From NCBI RefSeq assembly GCF_000380245.2, contig NZ_HG428741.1, positions 501,271-565,270 on the forward strand: DNA of 64,000 bases. The letters are read 5' to 3'. Source of the stretch: Bacillus massiliigorillae (GTDB taxonomy: Bacteria > Bacillota > Bacilli > Bacillales > DSM-1321). Position numbers and translations under genes: made by a program. The notes under the pieces were generated by a model. The model was given only the letters and a program-made list of their open reading frames with translations. It was not told where the DNA came from and did no database searches. Shown here one piece after another: positions 60,904-64,000 of the stretch (position 1 is the stretch's first letter; each line of letters opens with the position of its first letter).

Positions 60904-62361
60904 TTGAGTTCTACTAAACACAGTGTGTCACCAAATATTGAGGAAAATCTTGCTTATCTTAATCAATCGTTAGCTGTTGATAAGAGCTTCGATGTAATTC
61001 GTTTGGATGTTGTTTATGCTGAACGTAAAATGGCCTTATTTTTAATAGATGGCTTTGCTAAAGATGATATTCTTCATTATTTAATGAAAGTACTTCTTGA
61101 ATTAAAGCCTGAAGATTTAGAACCAGATCCACTGGAGAAGCTCTTGAAAACGTATATTCCATATGTTGAAGTGGATTCGACGGACGATCTTGATAAGATT
61201 ATTGATAGCGTGCTAGCTGGACCGACAGCTCTTGTTGTGGATGGCATAAATCGTGCGATTCTAATTGACGCTCGGACGTATCCCGTGCGGGGGCCTCAAG
61301 AGCCTGATATGGAAAGAGTTGTACGAGGAGCACGAGATGGATTTGTAGAAACAATTGTCTTTAACACTGCATTAACAAGAAGAAGAGTTCGTGATCGCTC
61401 ACTTCGAATGGAATATATGTCAATAGGAAGACGTTCTAAAACAGATGTGGTGGTTTGTTATTTAGAAGATGTTGCTAATGATCACTTTGTTCAAGAGGTA
61501 AAGACCTCCCTACAAAAAATTGATACAGATGGCTTACCGATGGCAGAAAAAAGTATTGATGAATTTATCACAGGGAGATATTGGAATCCTTATCCGATAA
61601 TGAGGTATACAGAAAGACCTGATACAGCGGCGGCGCATTTATACGATGGGCACGTAATTGTATTTGTAGATGGATCACCTAGTGCTCTCATTACACCTTC
61701 TACTTTTTGGCATCATCTACAGCATGCTGAAGAGTATCGTAATAAACCAATCGTTGGGGCATATATGCGTATCGTTCGCTTTCTAGCTGTTTGGGCATCC
61801 ATTTTTGTTTTACCTTTATGGTATTTCTTCGCAGAAAATCAAGATTTTTTACCCGCAGCATTGTCATATATTGGACCAAATGATATAGGAAATATACCGT
61901 TAATTGTACAATTTCTCATTATAGAGGTCGGGCTCGATATGCTAAGGATGGCAGCAATACATACACCTTCGTCATTAGCAACTGCACTTGGATTAGTCGC
62001 TGCGTTAATGATTGGAGGAGTAGCTGTTGAAGTGGGCTTATTATCGAATGAGGTCATTCTTTATTTATCATTGGCAGCGATTGGAACTTTTGCAACGCCA
62101 AGTTATGAATTAAGCTTAGCCAATAGACTAATTCGCTTAGGGCTACTAATTGTAACCGCACTATTCGGCTTACCTGGCTTTGTTATCGGTGTTACAGTCT
62201 ATATTCTTTATTTGGTCAAAATGCAATCCCTTGGAGTTCCATACTTATGGCCGTTTATTCCTTTTTCTTTGCGAGCACTTCGTGATGTTATTATTCGCAT
62301 ACCGATGCCATTAAAAAATCGTAGACCGAAGATCCTTCATCCAAAAGATCCAGATCGTTGA
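60904..62361 (+). CDS. spoVAF: GerA-family spore germination protein, SpoVAF-like
   Basis: A 485-aa protein of the GerAA/SpoVAF family. The N-terminal soluble part (about 1-290) has TALVVDGINRAILIDARTYPVRGPQEPDMERVVRGARDGFVET and NTALTRRRVRDRSLR. The C-terminal half has five helices with LSYIGPNDIGN and LDMLRMAAIHTPSSLATALG, and ends KNRRPKILHPKDPDR, typical of SpoVAF. It probably forms an ion channel with SpoVAEa that amplifies germination. Here it stands alone rather than in a spoVA operon. TTG start with GAAGGGAG upstream. A forespore promoter is expected but not clearly visible. Confidence 0.85.
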   Translation: MSSTKHSVSPNIEENLAYLNQSLAVDKSFDVIRLDVVYAERKMALFLIDGFAKDDILHYLMKVLLELKPEDLEPDPLEKLLKTYIPYVEVDSTDDLDKIIDSVLAGPTALVVDGINRAILIDARTYPVRGPQEPDMERVVRGARDGFVETIVFNTALTRRRVRDRSLRMEYMSIGRRSKTDVVVCYLEDVANDHFVQEVKTSLQKIDTDGLPMAEKSIDEFITGRYWNPYPIMRYTERPDTAAAHLYDGHVIVFVDGSPSALITPSTFWHHLQHAEEYRNKPIVGAYMRIVRFLAVWASIFVLPLWYFFAENQDFLPAALSYIGPNDIGNIPLIVQFLIIEVGLDMLRMAAIHTPSSLATALGLVAALMIGGVAVEVGLLSNEVILYLSLAAIGTFATPSYELSLANRLIRLGLLIVTALFGLPGFVIGVTVYILYLVKMQSLGVPYLWPFIPFSLRALRDVIIRIPMPLKNRRPKILHPKDPDR

Positions 62362-62458
62362 AAATATTGTCAGAAATTCATAAGTTTCGCTTCCCTACTT
62401 GTGAGATTAACTCGCATTCGATATACTTTATCTGTGATTAAACATAACGAGGGATACT

Positions 62459-62662
62459 ATGAATACAATATATGACATACGACAATTATTAAAAAGATTT
62501 GGCACATTTATTTACATCGGGGATCGGGTTGCTGATCTGGAATTAATGGAAGAAGAAATAAGAGAACTTTATAAATCTCAATTAATTGATGTAAAGGATT
62601 ATCAGATGGCGATGATACTTTTACGACAAGAGATTGCGATTGAAAAGGAAAAAAGAGTGTAA
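62459..62662 (+). CDS. yqgQ: YqgQ-like DUF910 protein
   Basis: A 67-aa helical protein (MNTIYDIRQLLKRFGTFIYIGDR, then DLELMEEEIRELYKSQLID). YqgQ binds single-stranded nucleic acid in published structural work as I recall; its role is unknown. GAGGG precedes the ATG. It is 11 nt upstream of glcK, in the same operon, as in B. subtilis. Confidence 0.9.
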   Translation: MNTIYDIRQLLKRFGTFIYIGDRVADLELMEEEIRELYKSQLIDVKDYQMAMILLRQEIAIEKEKRV

Positions 62663-62673
62663 GGTGGATTTAA

Positions 62674-63639
62674 ATGAAAAAGTGGTTAATTGGAGTAGAC
62701 TTAGGTGGTACGACAACAAAATTAGCATTTATTAATCTTGACGGAGAAATCGTGCATAAGTGGGAAATTCCGACTGATATCTCTGATAAGGGCGTTTATA
62801 TTACAGAAAATATTGCAAAAGCTATTAAAGCAAAATTAGATGAGCTTGGGCAAACAAATGCTAATGTAGTTGGAGTAGGAATGGGTGCTCCAGGTGCTGT
62901 TGATGAAAATACGGGTATAATATTTGAAGCAGTGAACCTAGGTTGGACTAATTACCCATTACAGGACAAGTTATCTACTGCAACAGGATTGCCAGTTGTG
63001 ATTGAAAATGATGCGAATATGGCTGCATTAGGTGAGATGTGGAAAGGCGCTGGCGATGGTGCGAAAGACTTAGTGTGTGTGACACTAGGAACAGGCGTTG
63101 GTGGCGGTGTCATTGTAAACGGTAACATGGTTTCAGGCATTAGTGGAGCTGCTGGAGAAATTGGACATATGACATCTGTTGTTGAGAACGGCTATGCTTG
63201 TAATTGTGGCAAGACGGGTTGTTTAGAAACTGTTGCATCAGCTACAGGTATTGTGAGAGTGGCGATGGAGAAGATAGAGAGTAATCCTACCTCTTCATTA
63301 AAGAAAATCTTAGATGAAACGGGTTCTATTTCAGCTAAAGATGTTGTTATATGTGCTGAAGCAGGCGATGAATATGCTCTTTCTGTATTAGATCAAGTAT
63401 GCTTTTATTTAGGGCTTACTTTAGCGAATGTGGCAAATGTGTTAAATCCTGAAAAGATTGTCATCGGTGGTGGCGTTTCAAAAGCGGGAGACATATTATT
63501 AAATAACATCTTGAAATACTTTAAAAAATACGCGTTTATTCGAGTTCGTGAATCGACGAGCATAAGTATAGCAACACTTGGTAATGATGCAGGTGCTATT
63601 GGAGCTGCATGGCTTGTAAAAAATAAATTTATGAAGTAA
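62674..63639 (+). CDS. glcK: Glucokinase, ROK family
   Basis: Phosphorylates glucose to glucose-6-phosphate with ATP. The phosphate-binding motif IGVDLGGTTTKLAF, the sugar-binding ENDANMAALGEMW, LGTGVGGGVIVNG and the ROK zinc motif G-H with CNCGKTGCLE are intact. The 321 aa are standard. GGTGG lies 7 nt before the ATG. It is co-transcribed with yqgQ. Confidence 0.96.
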   Translation: MKKWLIGVDLGGTTTKLAFINLDGEIVHKWEIPTDISDKGVYITENIAKAIKAKLDELGQTNANVVGVGMGAPGAVDENTGIIFEAVNLGWTNYPLQDKLSTATGLPVVIENDANMAALGEMWKGAGDGAKDLVCVTLGTGVGGGVIVNGNMVSGISGAAGEIGHMTSVVENGYACNCGKTGCLETVASATGIVRVAMEKIESNPTSSLKKILDETGSISAKDVVICAEAGDEYALSVLDQVCFYLGLTLANVANVLNPEKIVIGGGVSKAGDILLNNILKYFKKYAFIRVRESTSISIATLGNDAGAIGAAWLVKNKFMK

Positions 63640-63648
63640 ACAATATGG

Positions 63649-63687
63649 AGAGCTGATTAGCATTTATTAAAATCAGCTCTTTTTTTA
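63649..63687 (+). terminator. Terminator after glcK
   Basis: AGAGCTGATT with AATCAGCTCT, 12-nt loop, seven T. Confidence 0.88.
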
Positions 63688-63866
63688 TAAAAAATGAAAC
63701 TTTTTTACGTTTAGCTCGTCTAATAGGTAGGGTAGAAGAATATCATTGGAAATGTGTTTGTTTTACTGGATTATTTTTCGATTTGATTTTTACCGGAAAA
63801 AGTATTAAGATTTTAGCATTGGTTATGTTACAGTTTAGTTTTTCTATGTGTAAGAATGTTTACAGG

Positions 63867-63942
63867 TGTGTTACAGAAGGGTAACACATATTAAGGTGCT
63901 AATAATATGAAAAACGATATAAAGTCGCCTGTGAAAGCGACT
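63867..63942 (+). promoter_or_regulatory. Two hairpins in the leader of the last gene
   Basis: TGTGTTAC/GTAACACA (63867-63874 with 63881-63888) and AGTCGC/GCGACT (63923-63942). They could be an operator and an RNA hairpin before the gene at 63984. The rest of 63690-63983 is AT-rich without a gene. Confidence 0.35.
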
Positions 63943-63983
63943 ATTTTAACGCGTGTTGTTTAAGGGGAGGTCTTTCAAAAAAA

Positions 63984-64000
63984 ATGAAAAAATATTTTAC
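63984..64000 (+). CDS. Start of a CDS cut by the window end
   Basis: ATG followed by KKYFT; GGGGAGG lies upstream but with long spacing (13 nt). In the conserved Bacillus order the gene after glcK is yqgS (lipoteichoic acid synthase family). Too little is visible to confirm. Confidence 0.4.

Noticed and set aside
1..64000. CRISPR array, tRNA or rRNA genes, integrase or transposase genes
   Set aside because: I looked for regularly spaced direct repeats, cloverleaf-like stretches with a CCA or GTTCRANNC box, and transposase or integrase motifs in the proteins, and found none.

Overview
The window is about 35% GC, with strong AGGAGG-type ribosome sites, sporulation/germination genes and Bacillus-type operators, so it is a low-GC Firmicute. 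From about 16 kb to the end the gene order follows the conserved Bacillus yqf-yqg segment: ispH, yqfQ, cshB, nfo, yqfT, zinc transporter and zur, yqfW, yqfX, ispG, yqfZ, yqgB, yqgC, sodA, yqgE, pbpA, pst operon, yqgN, yqgP, yqgQ, glcK. A Pro/Gln-rich VrrA-like (YqfQ) protein beside ispH, two tandem pbpA-type genes, and intergenic palindromic repeats all suggest the Bacillus cereus group. I cannot fix the species.

Region 1 (1-15.95 kb) is an exopolysaccharide or capsule cluster bounded by terminators at both ends. It opens with a Wzz/BY-kinase/PHP-phosphatase module. An untranslated structured stretch of about 230 nt follows, at the place where Bacillales eps operons carry the EAR antitermination RNA. 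Next come galU, an EpsC-type 4,6-dehydratase, a priming sugar transferase, three GT4 and two GT2 glycosyltransferases, a Wzy polymerase, galE and a Wzx flippase. The first GT2 gene is split by a frameshift at a T7 tract.

Region 2 (16-31.8 kb) is conserved housekeeping: isoprenoid genes ispH and ispG, a DEAD-box helicase, endonuclease IV, a Crp/Fnr regulator next to hybrid-cluster protein hcp, an SDR, and the zinc uptake operon with its own repressor behind a Zur-like box. A Fur box lies in front of an ABC exporter.

Region 3 (31.9-45.6 kb) holds a chemoreceptor, a GC-rich S-layer-homology protein that looks imported, a Na/Pi cotransporter, sodA behind a folded leader, an MFS transporter and two tandem penicillin-binding protein genes. 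The second of these has its start codon out of frame by one A in an A8 run.

Region 4 (45.9-64 kb) has the PhoP-box-controlled pstSCAB-phoU operon, a DJ-1/PfpI protein and Lrp regulator, an ABC-2 transporter, small membrane proteins, rpmG, folate and LDH genes, a rhomboid protease, a SpoVAF-like germination protein, yqgQ and glcK.

The most interesting unexplained structure is a dispersed palindromic repeat of about 168 bp: three full copies and one deleted copy lie in the window. Its stem arms differ between copies by compensating base changes, so the fold appears to be conserved rather than any encoded peptide.
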